A stretch of 64,000 nucleotides of DNA from Streptosporangiales bacterium (GTDB lineage: Bacteria > Actinomycetota > Actinomycetes > Streptosporangiales > WHSR01), in assembly GCA_009379995.1 (NCBI GenBank), contig WHSR01000002.1, forward strand, positions 62,001 to 126,000, given 5' to 3'. Of this stretch, positions 55,772-63,831 are shown in pieces. The number at the start of each line of letters is the position of its first letter. The stretch's first letter is position 1. Under the pieces are notes generated by a model. The model was given only the letters and a program-made list of their open reading frames with translations, made no database searches and was not told the origin of the DNA. The position numbers and the translations under genes are program-made.

Positions 55772-56221
55772 ATGGATCTGATCCGGGCGTGGTTAGCCGC
55801 GGCGGTCGCCTGGCTCGCCGGAACCCTCGCCGTGGGCTTCTTCGCGGCCGCGCTGGCGAACCCTGACGCGTTGGCGTCCTTTTCCGGCCGGTTGACGCTG
55901 GCCTACCTGCCGTCGTTCGTCGTCTATGCCTGTGTGGCGGCGCTGGCCGCGCTGATCCACCCGCGTCCCGAGCGGGAGCGGCCGGCACGACATGCGCTGG
56001 CCGTGCTCGGCGTTCCGGCGCTGGGTCTCGCCGTGGTGCTCGGGTACGGCGCCGCGCGCGGGACCGGGAGTGGAGATCTCTTCGCGACCGTCGTCGTCGG
56101 TGTCCTCGGCGCCATCGCCGGGTGGCTGCTCGCCGATCTGCCCCGGCGGAGCGGACGCCGGGGCAGGTCAGCGTACTGGGACTTACCCACGCCCGGATAT
56201 CCCGCCGGCGACTCAGACTAG
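55772..56221 (+). CDS. Four-helix membrane protein, function unknown
   Basis: A 149-residue protein with four hydrophobic segments and a short cytosolic tail rich in Arg, Gly and Tyr (RRSGRRGRSAYWD). It starts five bases after folD, so it is in the folD operon. It occupies the place where DUF3017 usually follows folD, but does not look like that family. Its end overlaps the convergent DUF397 gene by nine bases. Confidence 0.6.
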   Translation: MDLIRAWLAAAVAWLAGTLAVGFFAAALANPDALASFSGRLTLAYLPSFVVYACVAALAALIHPRPERERPARHALAVLGVPALGLAVVLGYGAARGTGSGDLFATVVVGVLGAIAGWLLADLPRRSGRRGRSAYWDLPTPGYPAGDSD

Positions 56222-56431
56222 GTCGTCGAACTCGCCCTTCTTCGCGCCGTCCAGGAAGGCGCCGAACTCGGCCGGGGTGTACCGGAGGACCGGGCCACCG
56301 GGATCCTTCGAGTCCCGGACCGCGATCATCTCGCCGGCGGAAGCCACCTCGACGCAGGCGTTGTTGGGTGTGCTACGACGTGCCCTGCGCCAGACGAGTC
56401 TTCCTGGCTCCGGCTCGGACAACGACGTCAT
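56213..56431 (-). CDS. DUF397 family small protein
   Basis: A 72-residue protein with the DUF397 pattern: WRRARRSTPNNACVEVAS followed by IAVRDSKDPGGPVLRYTPAEFGAFL. DUF397 proteins are encoded beside XRE-DUF5753 regulators in large numbers in streptomycetes and relatives, and act as their partners, in a toxin-antitoxin-like or signalling way in some cases. The ATG at 56431 has GAGAGGAG upstream. The XRE regulator lies 106 bases upstream on the same strand. Confidence 0.9.
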   Translation of the reverse strand: MTSLSEPEPGRLVWRRARRSTPNNACVEVASAGEMIAVRDSKDPGGPVLRYTPAEFGAFLDGAKKGEFDDLV

Positions 56432-56537
56432 GGTGTCTCCTCTCGTGGATAGCGGCACAAGCTTGCTCTGCTACGAATCGGTAACTCGGGGTGGGTTACC
56501 GAACGGTGACACTCCTCTTGTTGGGGAGTTGCCGGTG

Positions 56538-57389
56538 CTAGCGACCGAGCGCGTCGGCGACCTTGGCGATGAGGTCGACGGAGCCTTCTGGACTCAACGC
56601 CCGATCGCGGAGATACTCCGCGACCTGGCGGTATTTCTCCAGGTCATGGGGTCGCTCCAGGAAGACGAAACCTATCAGGCCCTCGACGTAGACGACATCG
56701 GAAAGATCAGGATTCCCGAAATCCAGAATGGTGAAGGTGCTGTCCAGCGCCGGATGAGCGCCCAAGTCGTACGGTATGACCTGAACCGTGACATTGGGCA
56801 GATCGGTCATCTCGATCACATGCTGGAGCTGAGCCCGCATGACGTCCGCGCCGCCCACCTTCCGGTGCAGTACCGCCTCATCCAGAATCGCCCGGAAGCG
56901 CGGTGGATCGTCCTGGGTCAGGATCTTCTGTCGGGTGAGCCGCGCCTCGATGTTTCGCTTGACTCGGTCGGGGCCGAGCGGCGGCACCCCGGCCTCCTCG
57001 ATCGCGCGTGCGTAGTCCGCCGTCTGGAGAAGGCCGGGCACGACTGCCGAGTCGTAGTCGATGATCGATGTCGCCTCCGTCTCAAGTCCGACGAAAGCCG
57101 AGTACGGGACCTCGCCCTCCTGCCACCAGGCTCGCTGCTTGGCCTCCCGGGCCAGGGTCATCAGGTGTTCGCGCTGGTCCGGGTCGGTGATCCGGTATAG
57201 GTCGCACAGGTCCCGGACGTCGCGGAGGCTCGCGCTGCGGTGCCCAGTCTCGATCCGGCTTACCTTCGTCGGCGAGCACAGCAGGGCCTTGGCGACCTCT
57301 GCGACGCTCAGGCCGGCCTCGGTGCGGAGTCTGCGCAACTGGGTGGCCAGCTCGCGCTGCCGAACTGTGGGGCTTTGGCCGCGCTTCAT
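56538..57389 (-). CDS. XRE family regulator with DUF5753 domain
   Basis: A 283-residue regulator. The HTH (RRLRTEAGLSVAEVAKALLC, SPTKVSRIETG) is at about residues 20-65. DUF5753 follows (EATSIIDYDSAVVPGLLQT, YARAIEEAGVPP, VTVQVIPYDLGAHP, VVYVEG). ATG at 57389 with GGAGGG upstream. It pairs with the downstream DUF397 gene. Two adjacent TTGC-N5-GCAA palindromes 73 bases upstream are probable autoregulatory operators. Confidence 0.92.
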   Translation of the reverse strand: MKRGQSPTVRQRELATQLRRLRTEAGLSVAEVAKALLCSPTKVSRIETGHRSASLRDVRDLCDLYRITDPDQREHLMTLAREAKQRAWWQEGEVPYSAFVGLETEATSIIDYDSAVVPGLLQTADYARAIEEAGVPPLGPDRVKRNIEARLTRQKILTQDDPPRFRAILDEAVLHRKVGGADVMRAQLQHVIEMTDLPNVTVQVIPYDLGAHPALDSTFTILDFGNPDLSDVVYVEGLIGFVFLERPHDLEKYRQVAEYLRDRALSPEGSVDLIAKVADALGR

Positions 57390-57461
57390 TGCGACACCCT
57401 CCCGCGCGCTCGGCCGGCGATGCCGATCGGGCCAATCGTAGATGGCGATAGCCTGTGGCAC

Positions 57462-57487
57462 TTGCCAAACGCAATTGCTAAAGGCAA
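57462..57487. promoter_or_regulatory. Tandem operator pair TTGC-N5-GCAA
   Basis: TTGCCAAACGCAA (57462-57474) is directly followed by TTGCTAAAGGCAA (57475-57487). Both are perfect four-bp dyads with a five-base A-rich centre, 13 bp apart and so about 1.2 helical turns. They lie upstream of the XRE regulator in a locally A+T-rich spot. Two head-to-tail dimer sites suggest cooperative binding by that regulator. Confidence 0.7.
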
Positions 57488-57801
57488 TATCAAAGCAGAG
57501 GTACGAGCCATCCTCAAGCGACACGCCGACGCCGCTGTCGAGCAGGTCGACGAGATAGGCCGCTGGCCACAGTCAGGTCCGACGGGATCCTGTGGCGGAG
57601 AGGAGGCTCCTCTGGTTTCCCAACGCTCAACCGACCGCGCCCGCTTCGGGCGCGCATATGCGCGTGACCCACCGAGGTGGAGCCCACCCATGTAGGCGTC
57701 GCGGCGCCGTCGGCTGCCCGTTACGCAGAGCTGGACCGATGTTGTACCCATCGGCCCAGCCACACACTAACCCGGCTCGCGCATCAGCAAAGGGGGCCAG
57801 T
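57488..57801. other. Intergenic region between the XRE regulator and the CxxC protein
   Basis: No intact gene is visible. The region is less G+C-rich around 57480-57520, consistent with divergent promoters. Minor dyads occur, for example CGCGCATATGCGCG (57650-57663), a perfect palindrome. I cannot assign a transcript. Confidence 0.4.
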
Positions 57802-58116
57802 GTGCGAATCCATCGTAAACCTCGCAACGACGTCGGCAAACGTCTCGGCAACGGGCTGGCAGCCTGTCTGGACCGAGTCGGGGAGTGGGCATTCGCAGAG
57901 GCAGACGCGGAGGCGTGCCTCCGTGGCTGGCAGATCACCAGGCTGTGGGCCGGTCTCGGCCGCCGGTACCGCGACCCACGCTTCGACTCTCTCGTCGGGT
58001 GCCTCCGGTGCCGCGGAAGCGGTGAGAGCGCTCCAGGTCGGTCGTGTCCGGACTGCTCCAGGTCAGGGCGCCTGATCCTAGGCCAGAACCTGACCTCGCC
58101 GAACGGACTGCGGTAG
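57802..58116 (+). CDS. Small CxxC-CxxC protein of unknown function
   Basis: A 104-residue basic protein. After VGKRLGNGLAACLDRVGEW comes GLGRRYRDPRFDSLVGC and then CLRCRGSG...CPDCSRSG, two CxxC-x-Gly-x-Gly-type knuckles as in DnaJ zinc-ribbon repeats. It may bind zinc and nucleic acid or protein. GTG at 57802 with AGGGGG seven bases upstream. It is divergent from the XRE/DUF397 pair and may share its regulatory region. Confidence 0.65.
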   Translation: MRIHRKPRNDVGKRLGNGLAACLDRVGEWAFAEADAEACLRGWQITRLWAGLGRRYRDPRFDSLVGCLRCRGSGESAPGRSCPDCSRSGRLILGQNLTSPNGLR

Positions 58117-58139
58117 TCTCCCCGATCCGGCTGACTCGC

Positions 58140-58745
58140 TCAGCGGTCGCCCTCGTCGCCCTCCGTTGCGGGGAGAGGGCGGACCACGCCGAGTTCGATC
58201 ACCTCGTTCGCCAGCCGAGTACGCCGGTTCGGCCCCTCCGGGATCCGGAACTTCTGGTACAGCCGGAGCAGGTGTTGCTTGACCGCCGCCTCGGTGACGA
58301 CGAGGCCCCGGGCGATCTCGCGGGCGGTCGCCGGTGTGACGAACGCCTCATTGGTCAGCGCCGGACGGCAGAGCGCGGTCAGCACATCCAGTTCCCGGCG
58401 GGTCAGATCGGGCGCGGCCGCTCGCCGAAGCTCGACGGTGTCCTGTATGTCGTCCTCTGGCAGCCCGCCGACGCGGCATCGGGCGGAGCCGAAGCTGAGA
58501 ACGTCGCCGTTCTCGAGCACCCGCCGTGCGATGGGCCGGCCGTTCACTCTGGTGCCGTTGCGGGATAGGCCGAGGTCAACGGCGTAGACGTACGGGCCGC
58601 GGCGGACGAGTTCCGCGTGTAACCGGGAGACGGTGGCGTCGTCTAACCGGATGTCCACGTCCCCGCCGCGGCCGACGGTCGTGACGTCGGGCCGGAGCTG
58701 TAAGACCTCGCCGGTGTCCTCGATGCGCAGGAAAGGCACGTCCAC
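58140..58745 (-). CDS. FHA domain protein with C-terminal helix-turn-helix
   Basis: A 201-residue protein. The N-terminal FHA domain (TTVGRGGDVDIRLDD, VSRLHAEL, SRNGTRVNG) binds phospho-Thr. The C-terminal part (LTRRELDVLTALCRPAL, TAREIARGLVVTEAAVKQHLLRLYQKF) is a LuxR/winged-type helix-turn-helix. The fusion suggests a transcription factor whose partner contacts depend on Ser/Thr kinase activity. GTG at 58745 with GGAGGAGGGGA upstream. It is divergent from the citrate synthase gene. Confidence 0.82.
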   Translation of the reverse strand: MDVPFLRIEDTGEVLQLRPDVTTVGRGGDVDIRLDDATVSRLHAELVRRGPYVYAVDLGLSRNGTRVNGRPIARRVLENGDVLSFGSARCRVGGLPEDDIQDTVELRRAAAPDLTRRELDVLTALCRPALTNEAFVTPATAREIARGLVVTEAAVKQHLLRLYQKFRIPEGPNRRTRLANEVIELGVVRPLPATEGDEGDR

Positions 58746-58876
58746 GGCCGTTCCCCTCCTCCCAGGACCCGCCGTTACTCACACCTGTCCTCGGGGTTAC
58801 CCTCGCGGGGAAGCGTCACACCCAGGCGTCTGGGGTACCCCTCCTAGGGGTCTGTAGCGGGGAGTGGGTGCGCCGC

Positions 58877-58882
58877 TAGACT
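58877..58882 (+). promoter_or_regulatory. Candidate -10 element for the citrate synthase gene
   Basis: TAGACT lies 31 bases upstream of the ATG, with no convincing -35. The flanking sequence contains TACCCCTCCTAGGGGT (58836-58851), a dyad close to this promoter that could be a regulator site. Confidence 0.4.
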
Positions 58883-58912
58883 CTCCACCGACCGTTTCGG
58901 GAGGACTCACGC

Positions 58913-60082
58913 ATGACGGATAAGCCGTCTCGGGGCCTCGCCGACGTCATCGCGGCGTCCACAGCGCTGAGCGATATCGACGGCAAGGCCGGTCGCCTCT
59001 TCTACCGCGGCTACGACATCCACGACCTGGCCGGAAAGATCTCCTTCGAGGAATGCACCCACCTGCTGCAGCGCGATCGCCTGCCGACCCGGGCGCAGCT
59101 CGACGGGCTCGCCGCCGAACTCGAAGCGGGGCGCCGGCTGGGACGGCTGGTGGAGGGGGCGGTCGACGAGATCGCCGCCCAGCAGAGTCCGATGGAGGCC
59201 CTGCGCAGCCTGGTGTCGCTGGCCAGCGCCGAGGATCCGGACAAGGACTCCAACTCCGCCGACGCGAACCAGCGCAAGGCCGCCCGGCTCGTGGCGCAGC
59301 AGCCGATCCTGGTCGCCCGCTACCACGCGGCCCGCGGTGGCGCCAGGCCGGTGGAGGCCGATCCGGGTCTCGGGATCGCGGGTAACTTCCTGCTGCAGAT
59401 CACCGGGAGGAGACCGGCGCCGCGAGAGATCGAGATCTTCGACGAGTGCCTCGTACTGCACGCCGACCACACGATGAACGCATCGACGTTCGCGGGCCGG
59501 GTGTGCGCGGCCACGCTGTCGGACATGCACTCGGGCGTGGTGGCCGCGCTCGGCACCCTCAAGGGCTCGCTGCACGGCGGCGCCAACGAGCAGGTGATGC
59601 GGACGCTCCTGGAAATCCTCGAGGACCGCGCCGCGGTCCAGAAGGATCCGCGCGTCATCGAGGACGCCGTGGGAGCTGCCGTCTCCGAGCGCCTGCGGCG
59701 CGGCGAGAAGCTCATGGGGTTCGGCCACCGGGTCTACAAGACCGAGGATCCCCGGGCGACACACCTGCGGCGGATGGCGGAGGAGCTGGCCAACAGCACC
59801 GGGGACGAGACCTACTTCCGCATGTCGAAGCGGATGGAGGAGGTCGTCTTCGCGGAGAAGGGCCTGTACCCCAACGTCGACTTCTACGCCGCCAGCGTCT
59901 ATCACTACCTGGGTATCCCGACGGACCTGTTCACCCCGGTGTTCTCGGTGAGCCGCATGGCGGGATGGACCGCACACATAATGGAGCAGCACGCGGACAA
60001 CCGCCTGATCCGGCCGGACAGCGAGTACATCGGCGAGCGGGACCAGAAGTGGGTACCCATCGACGAACGCGAGAAGGAATGA
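58913..60082 (+). CDS. gltA: Citrate synthase (short type II-like)
   Basis: A 389-residue citrate synthase family enzyme that condenses acetyl-CoA and oxaloacetate. Catalytic elements are His in LHADHTMNAST, GSLHGGANE, His in MGFGHRVYK and Asp in YPNVDFYAA. Short forms also include 2-methylcitrate synthase (PrpC), but the downstream icd and mdh favour a TCA role. ATG at 58913 with GGGAGGA upstream. DUF3017 follows after one base. Confidence 0.92.
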   Translation: MTDKPSRGLADVIAASTALSDIDGKAGRLFYRGYDIHDLAGKISFEECTHLLQRDRLPTRAQLDGLAAELEAGRRLGRLVEGAVDEIAAQQSPMEALRSLVSLASAEDPDKDSNSADANQRKAARLVAQQPILVARYHAARGGARPVEADPGLGIAGNFLLQITGRRPAPREIEIFDECLVLHADHTMNASTFAGRVCAATLSDMHSGVVAALGTLKGSLHGGANEQVMRTLLEILEDRAAVQKDPRVIEDAVGAAVSERLRRGEKLMGFGHRVYKTEDPRATHLRRMAEELANSTGDETYFRMSKRMEEVVFAEKGLYPNVDFYAASVYHYLGIPTDLFTPVFSVSRMAGWTAHIMEQHADNRLIRPDSEYIGERDQKWVPIDEREKE

Positions 60083-60083
60083 C

Positions 60084-60413
60084 ATGGGGGAGGAGAGCGT
60101 AGGCTCCGGGCACGCCGCGGAGCCGGGGCGGACGATGCCGAGGGGGGCTCTCCGCCGTCTCGGCGAGATTCCGTTCCTTCTCATCCTCATCGGCGTTGCC
60201 GTGGGGCTCGCCACCGTCGGGATGCACCACTTCAAGCGGGGTTCGGTGTTGATCGCCGCCGCCCTGATGCTCGGCGCCGTGCTGCGGCTGGTGCTGCCGG
60301 AGCGGCAGGCCGGCCTGCTCGCCGTTCGCGGCCGGGCGTTCGACGTGCTCACCTTCGTCGCGCTCGGCGCCGGCATCGCGCTGATGGCAGTGGTGGTTCC
60401 GCCGCCGTCTTAG
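60084..60413 (+). CDS. DUF3017 membrane protein
   Basis: A 109-residue protein with three membrane helices (PFLLILIGVAVGLATVGM, VLIAAALMLGAVLRLVLP, VLTFVALGAGIALMAVVV) and the conserved FKRGSVLI of DUF3017. In many actinobacteria this gene follows folD; here it follows citrate synthase with only a one-base gap. Function unknown. A family B palindrome begins nine bases after its stop. Confidence 0.88.
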   Translation: MGEESVGSGHAAEPGRTMPRGALRRLGEIPFLLILIGVAVGLATVGMHHFKRGSVLIAAALMLGAVLRLVLPERQAGLLAVRGRAFDVLTFVALGAGIALMAVVVPPPS

Positions 60414-60421
60414 CCTCTCTT

Positions 60422-60461
60422 GGTCGTGATCTTGCAGAACCAAGAGAACAAGATCACGACC
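60422..60461. repeat. Dispersed palindrome, family B, copy 4
   Basis: A 12-bp perfect stem, GGTCGTGATCTT with AAGATCACGACC. The outer bases differ from other copies (GGTC/GACC against GGCC/GGCC or CCC/GGG), yet both arms changed together. The loop contains GCAGAACCAAGAGAAC. It sits between tandem genes, DUF3017 and icd. Confidence 0.9.
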
Positions 60462-60513
60462 GAATTCGATAGCCTCGCGGACAAGCCGGGCGGTCTATGG
60501 AGGGACATTCTTC

Positions 60514-61731
60514 ATGCCCAAGATCAAGGTTGAAGGCCCCGTCGTCGAGCTCGACGGCGACGAGATGACCCGGATTATCTGGGACTTCATCAAGCAGCAG
60601 CTGATCCTCCCGTACCTCGACGTCGACCTCAGGTACTACGACCTGTCGATCCAGCACCGGGATGCCACCGACGACCAGGTCACCGTCGACGCGGCGGAAG
60701 CGATCAAGCGGTACGGCGTCGGGGTCAAGTGCGCGACGATCACGCCGGACGAGGCCCGGGTGGAGGAGTTCGGTCTGAAGAAGATGTGGAGGTCGCCGAA
60801 CGGAACCATCCGCAACATCCTCGGCGGCGTGATCTTCCGTGAGCCGATCATCGCGTCCAACATCCCGCGCTACGTGCCGAGCTGGAAGAAGCCCATCATC
60901 GTCGGCCGTCACGCGCACGGCGACCAGTATCGGGCTACCGACTTCGTGGTGCCGGGCCCGGGCAAGGTGACGATCACCTACACCCCGGCAGGGGGCGGGC
61001 AGCCGGTGGAGTACGAGATCGCCGAGTTTCCCGGCGGCGGCGTCACGATGGGCATGTACAACTTCGACGCCTCGATAGTGGATTTCGCCCGCGCCAGCTT
61101 CAACTACGGACTGCAGCGCGGCTACCCCGTCTACCTGTCCACGAAGAACACCATCCTCAAGGCCTACGACGGCCGGTTCAAAGACCTGTTCCAGGAGGTC
61201 TTCGAGACCGAGTTCAAGGACAAGTTCGACGAGGCGGGGCTCGTCTACGAGCATCGGCTGATCGACGACATGGTGGCCCAGTCGCTCAAGCACGAGGGCG
61301 GGTTCGTCTGGGCGTGCAAGAACTACGACGGCGACGTCCAGTCCGACACGGTAGCCCAGGGCTTCGGTTCGCTCGGCCTGATGACCTCGGTGCTCATGAC
61401 GCCGGACGGTCGCACGGTGGAGGCGGAGGCCGCGCACGGTACGGTGACCCGGCACTATCGCCAGCATCAGCAGGGCCAGCCGACCTCGACCAACCCGGTC
61501 GCGTCGATCTTCGCCTGGACGCGTGGCCTGGCGCACCGCGGCACCCTCGACAACACCCCAGCGGTCGTCGACTTCGCCCGAAAGCTGGAGCAGGTCTGTG
61601 TCGACTCGATCGAGAGCGGACAGATGACAAAGGACCTCGCACTGCTCGTCGGCGGCGACACCGGGTGGCTCAACACGCAGGACTTCCTTGCCGTGCTGGA
61701 CGAGCGCCTGCAGAAGAAGATGGCCAGCTAA
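60514..61731 (+). CDS. icd: NADP-dependent isocitrate dehydrogenase (homodimeric type)
   Basis: A 405-residue isocitrate dehydrogenase of the eukaryote-like dimeric class. Features: [52 protein letters not shown], the metal-site DDMVAQ and [12 protein letters not shown]. It makes 2-oxoglutarate and NADPH. ATG at 60514 with GGAGGGA upstream. mdh follows after 32 bases. Confidence 0.96.
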   Translation: MPKIKVEGPVVELDGDEMTRIIWDFIKQQLILPYLDVDLRYYDLSIQHRDATDDQVTVDAAEAIKRYGVGVKCATITPDEARVEEFGLKKMWRSPNGTIRNILGGVIFREPIIASNIPRYVPSWKKPIIVGRHAHGDQYRATDFVVPGPGKVTITYTPAGGGQPVEYEIAEFPGGGVTMGMYNFDASIVDFARASFNYGLQRGYPVYLSTKNTILKAYDGRFKDLFQEVFETEFKDKFDEAGLVYEHRLIDDMVAQSLKHEGGFVWACKNYDGDVQSDTVAQGFGSLGLMTSVLMTPDGRTVEAEAAHGTVTRHYRQHQQGQPTSTNPVASIFAWTRGLAHRGTLDNTPAVVDFARKLEQVCVDSIESGQMTKDLALLVGGDTGWLNTQDFLAVLDERLQKKMAS

Positions 61732-61763
61732 AGGCCAGCGAAGAAGCGCAAGGAGAGCGGCCC

Positions 61764-62717
61764 ATGGCAGGTAAGGGAAAGGTGACGGTCGTCGGGTGCG
61801 GTTTCTACGGTTCCACCACGGCGCAACGTCTCGCCGAGTACGACATCTTCGGTGAGGTAGTACTCACCGACATCATCGAAGACAAGCCGGAGGGCCTGGC
61901 CCTGGACATGAACCAGGCCGGGCCGATCGAGGGCTTCGACACCAGGATCACCGGCGTGACGACCAAGAACGGCACCGGCTACGAGGCGACCGCCGGCTCC
62001 GACATCGTCATCATCACGGCGGGCGTGCCGCGCAAGCCGGGCATGAGCCGGATGGACCTGTTGGACACCAACGCCAAGATCGTCCGCCTGGTCACCGAGA
62101 GCGTCGCGGAGTACTCGCCGGAAGCCGTCATCATCGTGGTGTCCAACCCGCTGGACGAGATGACCGCGCTCACCGCGAAGGTGTCCGGGTTCCCGTCCAA
62201 CCGGGTGATAGGCCAGGCCGGCATGCTGGACACGGCCAGGTTCACCTACTTCGTCGCCCGCGAGGTGGGCGTGCCGTACTCGGCGGTGCGGACCCTCACG
62301 CTCGGCTCGCACGGCGAGACGATGGTGCCCGTGCCGTCGGCCTGCACGGTCGAGGGCAAACCGCTGACCGAAGTCCTGTCCGGCGAGAAGATCGACGAGC
62401 TGGTGGAGCGGACCCGGGGCGGCGGCGCGGAGGTCGTGAGCCTGCTCAAGACCGGCTCGGCCTACTACGCACCGTCGGCCGCGGCGGCTCGGATGGCTCG
62501 CGCGGTCGCCGAGGACACGGGCGCGACCATGCCGGTGTGTGCCTGGGTGGACGGCGAGTACGGCATCTCCGGCGTCTACCTGGGGGTGGAGGCCGAGATC
62601 GGTGCCGGCGGGGTCCGGCGCGTCGTCGAGCGCGAGATGTCCGAGGCCGAGCTGACGTCGTTGCGGGAAGCGGCCGAGACCGTACGCCTCAAGCAGGCGG
62701 ACGTCGCCAACCTCTAG
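61764..62717 (+). CDS. mdh: Malate dehydrogenase (LDH-like type)
   Basis: A 317-residue malate dehydrogenase of the tetrameric, lactate-dehydrogenase-like group. The NAD site is VTVVGCGFYGSTTA, with a Phe-Tyr where Asn-Val is usual. ITAGVPRKPGMSRMDLL, VVSNPLDEMT, the catalytic-loop Arg region and LGSHGETMVP (catalytic His) are complete. ATG at 61764 with AGGAGAG upstream. It forms a TCA cluster with icd and citrate synthase. A family A palindrome starts 13 bases after its stop. Confidence 0.94.
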   Translation: MAGKGKVTVVGCGFYGSTTAQRLAEYDIFGEVVLTDIIEDKPEGLALDMNQAGPIEGFDTRITGVTTKNGTGYEATAGSDIVIITAGVPRKPGMSRMDLLDTNAKIVRLVTESVAEYSPEAVIIVVSNPLDEMTALTAKVSGFPSNRVIGQAGMLDTARFTYFVAREVGVPYSAVRTLTLGSHGETMVPVPSACTVEGKPLTEVLSGEKIDELVERTRGGGAEVVSLLKTGSAYYAPSAAAARMARAVAEDTGATMPVCAWVDGEYGISGVYLGVEAEIGAGGVRRVVEREMSEAELTSLREAAETVRLKQADVANL

Positions 62718-62729
62718 CCCCCACGCCCA

Positions 62730-62794
62730 CGCCGAGATCTATGTTGTGGGGGTCGTTTTGTCCGGTTCGGACCCCCGCAACATAGATCTCGGCG
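62730..62794. repeat. Dispersed palindrome, family A, copy 3
   Basis: Arms 62730-62754 and 62770-62794 pair at 24 of 25 positions, the exception being a G-T pair. The loop has TTTTGTCCGG, as in copy 1. It follows mdh and precedes a small same-strand gene. Confidence 0.93.
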
Positions 62795-62885
62795 GAATTG
62801 GGTAATGCCTTCGTCGCGGAGGGTGAACGAAACCGGGGCGGCAAACGTCTTCTAGATGAAGTACGCCGCTCCGGAGGCTTTTTGG

Positions 62886-63194
62886 ATGAACCCTGCCGAG
62901 GCCCGGCGTATCGCCGGGGACGTCGCTGCCGAGCTGCGGCAGATGGACTACGAGCGGGTCCGCGCCGGCTACGGTGACCGGCCACGATGCCGCGTCATCC
63001 TCGGCCAGGGCGGGGTGACCTACCAGGTGGAGGTCCGGGCCGATCCCGCCGATCCGGCCGACGATCACGGGCGTGACCTCCGGGTCGCGGTGACCGTCGA
63101 TGACGGCGAACGGGACCCCGACGGCCCGGTCGTCGAGGAGTTCCTCGTCAGCGCAGACGATAGTTGCGTCAGCAGCGTTTCCCACTCCCCGTGA
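62886..63194 (+). CDS. Hypothetical protein, 102 residues
   Basis: A small soluble protein with a helical start (MNPAEARRIAGDVAAELRQ) and a beta-rich middle (CRVILGQGGVTYQVEVRADP, DLRVAVTVDDGE). No family recognised. ATG at 62886 with GGAGG ten bases upstream; an ATG at 62856 extends it by ten residues. It lies between a palindrome and the regulator remnant on the opposite strand. Confidence 0.5.
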   Translation: MNPAEARRIAGDVAAELRQMDYERVRAGYGDRPRCRVILGQGGVTYQVEVRADPADPADDHGRDLRVAVTVDDGERDPDGPVVEEFLVSADDSCVSSVSHSP

Positions 63195-63208
63195 GCTGAT
63201 CGAGCGGT

Positions 63209-63313
63209 TCAGGGCCAAGTGGAGCGAAGCGCGGTCCGGTCGCGCGGCTCCGTGGGCGCCAGCACCTCGATGTCGGTGCCGAACCGCAGCATTCCCAGGC
63301 CGCCTCGTCTCAG
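63209..63313 (-). pseudogene. C-terminal remnant of a WYL-type regulator
   Basis: The minus-strand frame ends with LGMLRFGTDIEVLAPTEPRD and RTALRSTWP. The LxxFGxDxEVLAPxExR pattern is the usual end of WYL/YafY-type transcription factors. Upstream sequence on that strand does not encode the rest, and DinB-like genes of the other strand take its place, so this is probably a truncated leftover. Confidence 0.45.
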
Positions 63314-63404
63314 CGGTAACTGACAGAAGATGACAGGTACATACTCGATGCTTGGCGGTGCCCGGGGAGTTCGGGTTGGCGGCAGCGAAGCAAGGAGGCC
63401 GCGC

Positions 63405-63797
63405 ATGCCGTACCTGGTTCCTCCCGTTTCGGGCGAACGCGGCGCTCTGCTACGTGCCGCCGTACACGGAATGTCCGAGGAGCAGGCGGCGACGGTCCCG
63501 AGCGCCAGCAGCCTGTCGCCGACGACGCTGATCAAACACGTGGTGTGCACCGAGCGACGCTGGATGGCCGACGGCGAGACGTTGGCGGGTACGCTTGCCG
63601 ACTACGAGGCGGCCGCGAAGGAGACCGAGTCGATCATCGCCGGCGTCGCCGACCTCGGGCAGCCGTGTGCGGATCCGGCCGCGGCGCATTGGTCGGCCCG
63701 CTGGGTGCTGCTGCACCTCATCGAGGAGACCGCGCGGCACGCCGGCCACGCCGACATCATCCGAGAGTTCTTGGACGGCGCGAAGGCGGGACTTTGA
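63405..63797 (+). CDS. DinB/DUF664 family protein (short)
   Basis: A 130-residue protein of the DinB-like four-helix family. It has SSLSPTTLIKHVVCTERRWM and the end ARWVLLHLIEETARHAGHADIIRE, whose His and Glu residues form the family's metal site. Full DUF664 proteins are about 170 residues, and here the middle is shorter. These proteins may be thiol (mycothiol or bacillithiol) S-transferases. ATG at 63405 with AGGAGG upstream. Confidence 0.75.
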   Translation: MPYLVPPVSGERGALLRAAVHGMSEEQAATVPSASSLSPTTLIKHVVCTERRWMADGETLAGTLADYEAAAKETESIIAGVADLGQPCADPAAAHWSARWVLLHLIEETARHAGHADIIREFLDGAKAGL

Positions 63798-63831
63798 TCG
63801 TCGCTCGACCGAGAGGGGAGCCTGCGAGGCG

